From: Bacteroidales bacterium
GTDB lineage: Bacteria; Bacteroidota; Bacteroidia; Bacteroidales; F082
Direction of reading: 5' to 3'
Length of the DNA stretch: 64,000 nt
NCBI GenBank assembly: GCA_030683155.1
Contig: JAUXMV010000108.1
Location: 1 to 64,000, forward strand
Positions 16,701-24,873 of this stretch are shown here, piece after piece. The notes under the pieces are model-generated. The model did not search any database and was not told the origin of the DNA. It worked only from the letters and a program-made list of their open reading frames with translations. The position numbers and the translations under genes were made by a program. Every line of letters starts with the position of its first letter. Positions within the stretch are counted from its first letter, which is position 1.

Positions 16701-18929
16701 TTATGTGTCAATTTCATTTTCAAATTTAATCCCCATCATTTGATTGTAATGCCCTAGCTGACCATTTGAATCAAAGATGGCACGAAAAACATCTTGATAA
16801 TGAGTAACAGCATCATCATTATCTGATACGTGAATTTCATCAGCAATGTCATGTGAGCCATCATGAACCCAACTAATCAAGGATTTGCAAATCATTTGTT
16901 CTTCAATGGTTTTAAATCTATCGGGAAGATTCTTAATATTGGAAAATTGACCAAATACTGTGAAGTAATATTCCAATATCCTACGCATTGCATTTTTTAG
17001 CAAAACGCTTGACTTGTTGTTTTCTAACTTTAATTCACTCCATAAAAGTTCATAAGTGCTTGAAATCGGATTTTCATGACCATAGGATTCAATATAAGTC
17101 CACTTTCTGCCTTTTCTTAGAATCCAAAAAGCTGTATCAGTACGAGATTGATTTCTGCCATCCACAATTGCCATCTGCTTGTGGAAATATGAATTGTGAG
17201 TAAGCAAAATCAATTGAATAATGTTTCCTTTTTCAGACCTTATCTCATCCAAATACCTTCGTAATAGCGAGCTCACAACAAATAGGACATTGCTATCTAG
17301 ACTTGAAATAGGATCATCCACTATTAACACCCTTCTATCATTTACTTTGTCTTCTTTATATCCTCCCTTTGCTAATTGATAGAAATAAAGAAAAGTGATA
17401 AATGTAATTTCTCCTTCACTTAGTGTGGTCTCAACTAAGGTTCCATCTTCACGTTGTATTTGATAACAATTTTCTGCTTTAGGTGATTTGACAATTCTGA
17501 AACTGTTGAAACCATATGATTCCAAAACTTTATTCATTTCCATTTCAGAAAATTCCACTCCTGTTGTACCAGCGGTAAGTTCTTCAATTTTTTTCTTTAA
17601 TTGAATTCCCTTGTTGGTGGTATCCCTTTGAGTTGCTTCTAATAATTCTTTAGCTTTTTTAATTCCACTGACAGCCTTAAGATGTGCCTCAAGAGTGGGG
17701 TTTGCTTCCTCAATTATCCATTTCCAAGTGGATTGAACCAAATGCCTATGAGCTGTATTAAAGTTTTTTACTATCTCATTGTGTGCTTCAATCGCTTTAT
17801 TGGCTTCAACAATACGCACGTTCAGATGGTCATACAGGTCGGTGAGTACTATTACTGAAAATTTCCGACTCGGTTCTTTAAATTTATCGTTCATCACCGA
17901 CTGACTTTCCTTCAACCGGCTATCCAACAATTCAGTTTCAGTTTTAAAATTTGACCACTCTAACTTTGTATCTGACTTTTCTGACTCGCGTTGTTCAAGC
18001 CGATTGATTTGAGCAAGTAGTCTATTGGATAACTCTTGATATTCAACACCAATTATTTCTACTTCTTTGCGCTTGTTTTTATAAGTCTCATCAAAAAAAT
18101 CTTCCAGTTGCTTTTTAAAATCAGAATTTATTGTTTCCTGTTGACAAAATGGGCATGTTTCATTTTGAATGAATTTTTGACCTTGGTTAACCCAATCACT
18201 ATTTCCCAACTTATTATAAAGTTCGGCGATAGAGACATCATCCTTACCAACGATTGCTGTTCCCCATATTTCTAATTCTTCAATTTCTTTTATTCTATCC
18301 ACATCCAATAATGGTAGCGACTCAATTACTCGTGGTCTTTCACCGAATATGGTTTTTGCTTTCTCAATAAGTTCGATCTTTGAAATCAGTTTTGAATCAT
18401 TGTTTTTGTACTCTTGCAATAACCGGTTCTTAAATGATTCTTTAGTCCCACAATTCTTAAATGCTTCTTTAAAACTGGTTTTATTTGGTACACTGAAGGA
18501 ATTCCAAACTGTTTCTTTAAATCTGTCGGTTTCTCCTTTGAGTTGTTCCTCAAAGCCCTTTATGCGCCTTTTTTCTTCCTTGGCAGTTTCGCGAAGGGTT
18601 TTTATTTCCTCTTTCTTATCATCCAGTTCTTTCACTTGCTCAGCAGTAGCCCTTCCTAAAGTGAAAACTCCTGGGATATCTCCTTTGAAAAAACTTTGCT
18701 CTCTAAACTGTTTGTTGTATACGTATGTCGTAAGTGGCTCATCATTTTCCCATTCTAATTCACAACTTCGGTATTTGGAATCTGATGGGTTAAGAATGAA
18801 ATTTGAAATGGTAGTTTTACCGCTACCATTTGCACCATAAATAAAGTTGACTTTTTTTAGACCTTCAATTTTAACTCCAGTAACTGAGTCAAAGGTTGCA
18901 ATGTTTTTAATGAAAATAGTTTCAATCAT
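16701..18929 (-). CDS. rloC: RloC-like anticodon nuclease (AAA_13 ATPase with zinc hook)
   Basis: The 742-residue protein has an SMC/Rad50-like ABC head: Walker A YGANGSGKTT near residue 33, signature LSEGEITF near 500, Walker B VLIVDDPISSLDS near 540, and an H-loop LLTHNSYFH near 578. The head is split by a long coiled coil carrying a zinc-hook CPFC at about residue 259. The C-terminal domain has R649-x3-E653 (RRILEYYF) and His689/His693 (WVHDGSHD), resembling the Arg-Glu-His catalytic set of PrrC/RloC anticodon nucleases. These proteins cut tRNA when phage disables or damages DNA restriction, and are often encoded inside type I loci, as here. It lies 6 bases after hsdS. The nuclease assignment rests on motif spacing and context. 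Confidence 0.78.
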   Translation of the reverse strand: MIETIFIKNIATFDSVTGVKIEGLKKVNFIYGANGSGKTTISNFILNPSDSKYRSCELEWENDEPLTTYVYNKQFREQSFFKGDIPGVFTLGRATAEQVKELDDKKEEIKTLRETAKEEKRRIKGFEEQLKGETDRFKETVWNSFSVPNKTSFKEAFKNCGTKESFKNRLLQEYKNNDSKLISKIELIEKAKTIFGERPRVIESLPLLDVDRIKEIEELEIWGTAIVGKDDVSIAELYNKLGNSDWVNQGQKFIQNETCPFCQQETINSDFKKQLEDFFDETYKNKRKEVEIIGVEYQELSNRLLAQINRLEQRESEKSDTKLEWSNFKTETELLDSRLKESQSVMNDKFKEPSRKFSVIVLTDLYDHLNVRIVEANKAIEAHNEIVKNFNTAHRHLVQSTWKWIIEEANPTLEAHLKAVSGIKKAKELLEATQRDTTNKGIQLKKKIEELTAGTTGVEFSEMEMNKVLESYGFNSFRIVKSPKAENCYQIQREDGTLVETTLSEGEITFITFLYFYQLAKGGYKEDKVNDRRVLIVDDPISSLDSNVLFVVSSLLRRYLDEIRSEKGNIIQLILLTHNSYFHKQMAIVDGRNQSRTDTAFWILRKGRKWTYIESYGHENPISSTYELLWSELKLENNKSSVLLKNAMRRILEYYFTVFGQFSNIKNLPDRFKTIEEQMICKSLISWVHDGSHDIADEIHVSDNDDAVTHYQDVFRAIFDSNGQLGHYNQMMGIKFENEIDT

Positions 18930-18935
18930 ATTTTT

Positions 18936-20069
18936 TTAATTTTCTACTGCCGCCAACTTAGAAAGAAGCAAGTCTTTCAATTCCATTAGATTTTGGTTTT
19001 CATTAGATTTCAATCTTACATTCTCAAAAATTGGTTTGGCTGTTTTATCAAACTTTTCCATTTGTTCCGTATTGACTTTGGGAAGCAGAAATTCTTCGAG
19101 ATACTTTTCGTGAACCCTTTGTCTACCCGATGATCCAATCATACTGCTGATTGCATATGATCGGAAACCCTGGTCTTTGGCTAAACAATATACCCAAAAC
19201 GGACTTACTTTCCTCTTAGCTCTCATTACAATAAATTCCGTTGAGCCCGCTGCTACTTCATTTTCTTCAAGATTGTTAACGAACCCAGTTTTTCCGTTTT
19301 CTAAACAAGGTGTTATTCGTGCAAGTAGGGTATCATTATTTCGAAATCTTGAACCTCCTTGATATTCTCTTTTAACTTTCCCATTGATACACATTGATAT
19401 CTCCGAAAGGTTTGCCATTTCGATGTAGTTGGATAACATTCCCTTTTTTAATTCAAGTCTTGGATTAGTTTCAATATATTCCTTAAGAAAAACTTTATCA
19501 TCAGTTTCAAACTCTACAAACCACTCCCTATAAATCGCCTGTGCGGTTTCTTCCAGTTTTTGTATCAGCTGCTGGTTAAGGGCAATGCGGTTTTGGATAA
19601 CGTTGTATTCTTTTACAATTTCTCGTTGTTTGGTGATGGAAGGAATGGGTAAAAGTGTGTTGCACATTTCGTCCCAATCAAAAATTTCTCTGGCACTTCC
19701 GTGGCTTTTAAATCGTGCGTAGCGGTCAAATTCCGGCCGGCGAAACCACATCATTAAATATTCGGGGTCGAGTTCGATGTTGTCTTTAACTTCAAAAGGA
19801 ATATAAGCCTGAGAAATTAAAGCTTTATCAAAATCATTGAACAAGGCTATGGTAATTTTATCGCCATTCCTTGAAGTTACAGGACCATAAGCAAACTGAT
19901 TTTTTTCAATGATTCTATATGTTGACATATCCGTTCCAATGGTATTGGCTATGGAAGGGATAAACTTTTTTTGAATACTTAAACCCACCAAAGGCAAATC
20001 GCCCAAGTCATTATTTCTCCCAACTACGGGCTGAATGTATTTGCCCAATCTTTTATAGTGCTTTCTCAT
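18936..20069 (-). CDS. hsdS: HsdS, DNA specificity subunit of the type I restriction system
   Basis: HsdS recognises the bipartite target and scaffolds HsdM and HsdR. The 377-residue product has two target-recognition domains separated and followed by long helical conserved regions (TKQREIVKEYNVIQNRIALNQ, KLEETAQAIYREWFVEFE). TRD1 occupies about residues 1-150 and TRD2 about 210-340. The start overlaps the ORF6N-gene stop (ATGA), supporting co-translation. The two recognition domains differ from each other, so the recognised site should be asymmetric. It cannot be predicted from sequence alone. Confidence 0.92.
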   Translation of the reverse strand: MRKHYKRLGKYIQPVVGRNNDLGDLPLVGLSIQKKFIPSIANTIGTDMSTYRIIEKNQFAYGPVTSRNGDKITIALFNDFDKALISQAYIPFEVKDNIELDPEYLMMWFRRPEFDRYARFKSHGSAREIFDWDEMCNTLLPIPSITKQREIVKEYNVIQNRIALNQQLIQKLEETAQAIYREWFVEFETDDKVFLKEYIETNPRLELKKGMLSNYIEMANLSEISMCINGKVKREYQGGSRFRNNDTLLARITPCLENGKTGFVNNLEENEVAAGSTEFIVMRAKRKVSPFWVYCLAKDQGFRSYAISSMIGSSGRQRVHEKYLEEFLLPKVNTEQMEKFDKTAKPIFENVRLKSNENQNLMELKDLLLSKLAAVEN

Positions 20070-20974
20070 AGCCGCTTCAATAAACTGGTGATTAGTTCGT
20101 TGTCTTGCATTAGTGAAAATGCAAACATTTTTTTACCTAAGTCTTTCAATGAAGCACCAATATGATAAAGCCGTGTCTGGTCAATCAGTAGAAAACGATC
20201 GTGTATCTTATCGGAAAAATCAACGCTAAGCAGGGGATATTGTTGATTGAATTTTTGAATATCTGTTTGCAGTAAACTGGTTTTTATATTTGTAATCAAG
20301 CGTACCATTACATTATCTTGTTTTTTTGAAAGCATATCCAATACGCTTATGTCAAGATAGTTATCTATTATAACAATATCGGTTTTCGTCGTTTCAATCA
20401 ATCCGATGATAAAACTGTAAGCATCGTAAATCTGCCCGTCATAAAAGATTTTTTCCTTTGGTGTTTCCCGCTTCTCCTCCAAAGCATTGAATATTTTTTC
20501 AAATTTTTCATCACTGGCTTTTTTATCAATTAGTTGCCGTATTTCAATGGTATCGATGCGACTAAGCAACAAAGCATTTGACGAAATGAATTTTCGCATC
20601 TCAACAAAAGCATTCATAACCTTAATACTCATTTCAATTGCAATATCACTTCTGATAATACCTGTGAGCATGGCAACACCTTGTTCAGTAAAAGCATAAG
20701 GAAGGTATCTTCTACCTCCATGTTCACTTGAGGTAACATCTTGTGACCTCAAGTTCCTTTTATCCCCTTCAATTTCTAAGGTCACAATTTGTGACCTCAA
20801 AATACTAAATTCATCTTTGGTAAGTTGAAATCTGAAATTATCGGGAAATCTATTACTATTTCTTTTTACAGCCTGATTAAAAACCTTGGTTTCAACTTCA
20901 AATAAATCAGCTAAATCACTATCAAGCATTACCTGAATACCCCTGACTGTGTATATTAAACTATTCACTTCCAT
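20066..20974 (-). CDS. ORF6N-domain protein with a phospholipase-D-like C-terminus
   Basis: Residues 1-90 match the ORF6N/KilA-N-like phage DNA-binding domain (YTVRGIQVMLDSDLADLFEV, FNQAVKRNSNRFPDNFRFQL). The middle is helical. The C-terminal half (TDIVIIDNYLDISVLDMLSKK, KIHDRFLLIDQTRLYHIGASL) resembles a PLD-like fold, with HDRFLLID where a catalytic HxK would be, so it is probably inactive or binding only. It sits between hsdM and hsdS, 3 bases after one and overlapping the other. Such genes are recurrent passengers of Bacteroidota type I loci; the function is unknown, and phage-type DNA binding suggests regulation. Confidence 0.82.
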   Translation of the reverse strand: MEVNSLIYTVRGIQVMLDSDLADLFEVETKVFNQAVKRNSNRFPDNFRFQLTKDEFSILRSQIVTLEIEGDKRNLRSQDVTSSEHGGRRYLPYAFTEQGVAMLTGIIRSDIAIEMSIKVMNAFVEMRKFISSNALLLSRIDTIEIRQLIDKKASDEKFEKIFNALEEKRETPKEKIFYDGQIYDAYSFIIGLIETTKTDIVIIDNYLDISVLDMLSKKQDNVMVRLITNIKTSLLQTDIQKFNQQYPLLSVDFSDKIHDRFLLIDQTRLYHIGASLKDLGKKMFAFSLMQDNELITSLLKRL

Positions 20975-20977
20975 AGT

Positions 20978-22549
20978 CTATTCATTATTTAAATCAAGGG
21001 TAATTGGGAATCCCAATTCTTTAAATACGTTTAGTAAATCATTTTTGCTCTGTGCTTCAGCTTTCAGTAGTTCGGCAAACTCACTTTGCAGGTTTTGCAT
21101 TTTTTCGTCAAAATCAATATTCTCATCACGGTTTACAAACTCAATGTATTTGCTTGGTACCAACGAAAAATCTTTTTTGGCTACTTCTTCAAACAAAGCG
21201 GAATAACAGAACTCAGGAATGTTTTCAATTTCCTTGTTTTGCCATTGATGGTAAGTGCTTGTTACTTTTTTAATATCATCATCAGAAAACTGGGTGTATT
21301 TCTTTTCAAATGGTTCGCCCAACTGTCGCAAATCCATAAACAGAATTTCTTTTTCACGTTCACGGTATTGGCGTTTTTCATCGCCAATGCTTCGGCTTTG
21401 TGCTTTTTTGTTTTTATTCAGAATCCAAAGCGTAACACTTATATCGGTGGTATAAAACAAATTGCGTGGCAATACCAAAATGGCTTCCACCAGATTATTT
21501 TCAATCAGCTTTCTGCGTATTTTGTATTCTTCGCCACCACCACTCAATGCACCGTTGGCCAGAATAAAACCTGCAATTCCATTTTCTGAAAGTTTAGAAA
21601 CCATATTCAAAATCCAACCATAATTGGCGTTGCTTTTGGGTGGCACATCATAACCTCTCCAGCGTGGGTCGTTGATCAATTCATTTTCTGCCCGCCAGTC
21701 TTTTTGATTAAAAGGCGGATTGGCCATGATGTAATCGGCTTTCAGGTCTTTGTGTTGGTCATCGCCAAAAGTGTCTGCTGCTTTTTCGCCCAGATTACCG
21801 CTTATGCCGCGTATGGCTAGGTTCATCTTAGCCAGTTTGTAAGTGGTGTTGGTGTATTCCTGTCCGTAAATAGAAATTTCTTTTTTGTTGCCGTGATGGG
21901 CTTCAATAAACTTAATGGATTGAACAAACATACCACCCGAACCACAAGCAGGGTCATAGATGATGCCTTTGTAAGGTTCAATCATTTCGGCGATCAGGTT
22001 TACAATGCTTTTTGGCGTGTAAAACTCTCCTTTGCCTTTTCCTTCAGCCAATGCAAATTTTGAAAGGAAGTATTCATATACCTTGCCCACCACATCGTGT
22101 TTGGGGTCTTTGGTGGTGTCAATGTCGTTGATGGTATCGAGCAGCGAAGCAAGTTTGGTCACATCCAAACCCAAACGGGAGAAATAATTATCGGGCAAAG
22201 CACCTTTTAGAGCTTTGTTGTTTTTCTCGATGGTATGCAGTGCGGTATCAATGAGCAGTGCAATGTCGTTTTGCTTCGATTTTTTGATCAGGTAACTCCA
22301 ACGGCTGCTCTCTTCCAAAAAGAACACATTGTTCATATTGTAGAAGTCGGCCATTTCAATGTATTTTTCTTTGCCTTCGGCAATCAGTTTGGCTCTGTGT
22401 TCTTCAAACTTGTCGCTGGCAAACTTCAGGAAAATCAGTCCCAGCACAACGTGCTTATATTCGGCTGGTTCAACACTGCCTCTCAGTTTATTTGCTGCTT
22501 CCCAAAGGGTTACTTCAATTGCTTTTTCTTTTATTTCTTTTTTTGCCAT
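20978..22549 (-). CDS. hsdM: HsdM, adenine-N6 methyltransferase of the type I restriction system
   Basis: HsdM methylates adenines in the site recognised by HsdS, protecting host DNA, and forms the core of the restriction complex. The 523-residue protein has the HsdM N-terminal helical domain (LWEAANKLRGSVEPAEYKHV), the SAM-binding motif I YDPACGSGGMFVQS near residue 200, and the catalytic motif IV ANPPFNQKDW near 275. It is the first gene of the block and is followed within 3 bases by the ORF6N gene. The length is normal and no defect is visible. Confidence 0.95.
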   Translation of the reverse strand: MAKKEIKEKAIEVTLWEAANKLRGSVEPAEYKHVVLGLIFLKFASDKFEEHRAKLIAEGKEKYIEMADFYNMNNVFFLEESSRWSYLIKKSKQNDIALLIDTALHTIEKNNKALKGALPDNYFSRLGLDVTKLASLLDTINDIDTTKDPKHDVVGKVYEYFLSKFALAEGKGKGEFYTPKSIVNLIAEMIEPYKGIIYDPACGSGGMFVQSIKFIEAHHGNKKEISIYGQEYTNTTYKLAKMNLAIRGISGNLGEKAADTFGDDQHKDLKADYIMANPPFNQKDWRAENELINDPRWRGYDVPPKSNANYGWILNMVSKLSENGIAGFILANGALSGGGEEYKIRRKLIENNLVEAILVLPRNLFYTTDISVTLWILNKNKKAQSRSIGDEKRQYREREKEILFMDLRQLGEPFEKKYTQFSDDDIKKVTSTYHQWQNKEIENIPEFCYSALFEEVAKKDFSLVPSKYIEFVNRDENIDFDEKMQNLQSEFAELLKAEAQSKNDLLNVFKELGFPITLDLNNE

Positions 22550-23585
22550 TTTAAAAATCTATGCTGTAAAAACCAAAGTTCCAATAAGTACATTTTTCTC
22601 AATCATATTACATTTTCTTTTCAAAAGTATAGATAATAGTTCGTTTTTCATTGCGGTTCGGCAAGATTGCAATCTTTGACAAAGCCCTGGTTTCAGCGTT
22701 GGCTTGTGGGCTTTTGACTCCGAAACATTCAAAATGTGCAATGTAGGTCATCATTTCAAAATTTTTGTGTGGTGCATATCAAAAACACATTCAGATCGTT
22801 TATGTGTGCTTGTCTGTTGGACAGACAGTTCGGGTTATTTGTTTGTCAGTTACTTTTTTCATCATAGGTTTAATATTCAGTTCTCATTGCTAATTGCTGT
22901 ATCGTTGTCTTTTTATTGCAGGTGCACAACGCCTCGCTTCTAAACACCATTCTTTTGTCCACCGCGGTGGATTGAATTTCATGAACAAAGCATTGAACAT
23001 CGCGCGTAAATATGCTATGCGAATATAAACAACTAAATCCGGATAGCACCAATTGTACAATGGCCGGGTTTGATTTTCTATTGAAGGAGTAGAATTGATG
23101 TTCATCCATACGCCAGAATGGGATGGGATTATCCATACATCCAGGAAGGAGAAAGGTTCGGGAAGGGGAAAAGCAAAATGCGTCAAGGCATTGCCTTGAC
23201 TGCAAAGCTCCGGTTTGGGGCGCTGTTTCCTGCTGTTATTCATCTGGACGACTTTTAGTTTAACAATTAAAAAAATGCGCCCAAAATTCTAATACAAGCA
23301 GCCGCCAGGGCACAACAAGGAAGGAGCTGTAAAAATATTGGTTTTATTCTTTGGTTTGACATGGGAGGGGGAATTCTTTTTTGATTTGAGGGACAGGGCG
23401 ACTTGAGCGACGGGAGGCTTTAGCGACGGAGCGACTTTAGCAGTTTGTCACACGGGATTTCATTGTGATTGCCTATCATATCTTCTCCCGGACATCAGTT
23501 AGGAGTTTTCATAAAACTGTATCATTCCTGAATAAATCCTGCTGCAACTTCAATTGAAATTCATTGAAAGTAAAAAATAAACAAA
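22550..23585. other. About 1 kb without a convincing gene
   Basis: Two overlapping minus-strand frames of about 110 codons (22870-23243) exist, but their composition is rich in Cys, Phe and Ser with no domain, so I reject them. Features seen are a 12-base perfect palindrome CCACCGCGGTGG at about 22959-22970 and an array of GCGAC(T)TTAGC-like phrases at 23397-23442, an accessory intergenic repeat style. The segment next to 22549 should carry the hsdM promoter. Confidence 0.5.
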
Positions 23586-23999
23586 TTATTTCTTTAAGTA
23601 TTTATTGGTTCTGTTTTCGGCATTTTCCCTTATATTAAAGTAAAAAAAAGGATAATCGAAGCCATGGTAAATACCCAACATACCACCGGATAATTGATAA
23701 ATAGCACTGTCACTCACGCTGCTACAGATTAAAACCCCTTGCGCTAAATCAATACGGGCATCTGCATAATTTAGAACTTGTTCAAAGTTTGTCATACTGC
23801 TGACTGGCATATAGGAACCAAGGCTTTCGCTGGCAGGTACTAATGTCTCGTCCTTTTTCCAGTTGATTGGGTTTATCACAAGGCCAATATTATTTCCAAC
23901 CACGATGTTTGCCCCGGGTGCTATATCAGGAGACTGCGTATTGTAGGAAATTATTACTGTCTTGTCCTGAAATAGGTTTACGATAAAAGTAATTTTCAT
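23586..23999 (-). CDS. Hypothetical protein (137 aa)
   Basis: This is a small soluble protein without signal peptide or membrane segment. It reads MKITFIVNLFQDKTVIISYN and has a Pro/Gly-rich middle (DIAPGANIVVGNNIGLVINP). It matches no family I recognise; the alternation of short hydrophobic strands suggests a beta-rich fold. It is divergent from the fluoride operon, with only about 20 bases between its start and that operon's promoter element. Confidence 0.6.
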   Translation of the reverse strand: MKITFIVNLFQDKTVIISYNTQSPDIAPGANIVVGNNIGLVINPINWKKDETLVPASESLGSYMPVSSMTNFEQVLNYADARIDLAQGVLICSSVSDSAIYQLSGGMLGIYHGFDYPFFYFNIRENAENRTNKYLKK

Positions 24000-24019
24000 G
24001 CGTTCTCAATATTTTACAC

Positions 24020-24027
24020 TACTTTTG
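24020..24027 (+). promoter_or_regulatory. Bacteroidota -7 promoter element of the fluoride operon
   Basis: TACTTTTG matches the Bacteroidota -7 consensus TAnnTTTG. It places the transcription start at about 24033, which is exactly the first base of the riboswitch stem. No good -33 TTTG is seen at the expected distance. Confidence 0.6.
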
Positions 24028-24030
24028 TTT

Positions 24031-24085
24031 CCGGCAATGAAGTCTGCCATTAACCGCCTTTTTTTAAAGACTAATGACTTCTACC
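24031..24085 (+). promoter_or_regulatory. Fluoride riboswitch (crcB motif)
   Basis: The conserved architecture is present: GGC-AATGAAGTCT-GCC stem-loop (24033-24048), the linker ATTAACCGCC, a small AT-rich helix (CTTT/AAAG), and the hallmark TAATGACTTCTACC. The pseudoknot pairs GAAGTC (24039-24044) with GACTTC (24076-24081). It lies 33 bases upstream of crcB, so fluoride binding should permit expression of crcB, the DUF190 gene and enolase. The run of T between the halves is part of the aptamer helix. No clear separate terminator is seen after it, so control may act on translation or early termination. Confidence 0.88.
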
Positions 24086-24117
24086 ATAAAAGAGTTTAAG
24101 ATTAAAATTTTGAATTT

Positions 24118-24495
24118 ATGGTAAAGTCATTGTTATTAGTTGGTTTTGGAGGTTTTATCGGTACTGTTTTCCGCTTTTCGATCTCCCGTTACATTCAGGT
24201 CACGTATTTTTCAGTATTTCCATGGGGCACTTTTCTCGTCAATATTCTGGGAAGTTTGCTGATTGGAATTATTTTTGGACTTTCTGAAAAAGGAAATTTC
24301 CTCACAAATGAATGGCGTATCTTTCTTACTGTTGGTATTTGCGGAGGATTCACAACATTTTCAAGTTTAGCAGATGAAGCTTTTATATTGTTGCAAAATA
24401 AAGAATGGCTTCGTTTTACTGTTTATCCCACTTTAAGCTTTTTTCTAGGGTTGAGTGCTGTTTTTATTGGACGAACACTGATTAAACTTTTTTGA
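24118..24495 (+). CDS. crcB: CrcB/Fluc fluoride ion channel
   Basis: CrcB exports fluoride from the cytoplasm as a dual-topology dimer in the inner membrane. The 125-residue protein has four membrane helices and the family's signature pieces: GGFIGTVFRFSISRYI, FPWGTFLVNILGSLLIG with the conserved Asn, and GGFTTFSSLADEAF with the phenylalanine pair that lines the pore. It is the first gene behind the fluoride riboswitch. The DUF190 gene starts 1 base after the stop, so the genes are one transcript. There is a single gene here, consistent with a homodimer. Confidence 0.95.
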   Translation: MVKSLLLVGFGGFIGTVFRFSISRYIQVTYFSVFPWGTFLVNILGSLLIGIIFGLSEKGNFLTNEWRIFLTVGICGGFTTFSSLADEAFILLQNKEWLRFTVYPTLSFFLGLSAVFIGRTLIKLF

Positions 24496-24496
24496 T

Positions 24497-24862
24497 ATGC
24501 AAAGTAATACTACTGCAATTTTATTGCGAATTTTTATTAGTTCTACCGATAAGGCTGATACTAAAGTATTATATGAAGACATAGTATTTAAAGCACAAAA
24601 AGCGGGACTTGCCGGAGCAACCGTGTTAAAAGGCATGTTAGGCTATGGAGCCAGTTCAATAATCCATTCTTATAAATTTTGGGAGGTAACCGAAAAAATA
24701 CCGACCCTTATTCAAATCGTTGACGAGGAAGAAAAAATCATGGCATTTTTCGAAACCATTCGTCCAATATTAGAATCTATGCATTATGGATGTTTGGTCA
24801 CTACTCAACAAGTAAATGTATTGTTATATAAATCAGGTAAAAAGAAAATATTTGACCTTTAA
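24497..24862 (+). CDS. DUF190 family protein (PII-like fold)
   Basis: The 121-residue protein follows the DUF190 pattern ([53 protein letters not shown]). These proteins have a ferredoxin/PII-like fold and are commonly encoded next to crcB, where a role in regulating or assisting fluoride export is suspected but not proven. It is placed 1 base after crcB and 11 bases before enolase. No signal or membrane segment is present; it should be cytoplasmic. Confidence 0.9.
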   Translation: MQSNTTAILLRIFISSTDKADTKVLYEDIVFKAQKAGLAGATVLKGMLGYGASSIIHSYKFWEVTEKIPTLIQIVDEEEKIMAFFETIRPILESMHYGCLVTTQQVNVLLYKSGKKKIFDL

Positions 24863-24873
24863 AAAATTTAAGT

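Noticed and set aside
22870-23243. Two overlapping minus-strand frames of about 110 codons
   Set aside because: They conflict with each other, have odd composition (Cys, Phe, Ser-rich), and show no start context, domain or partner.
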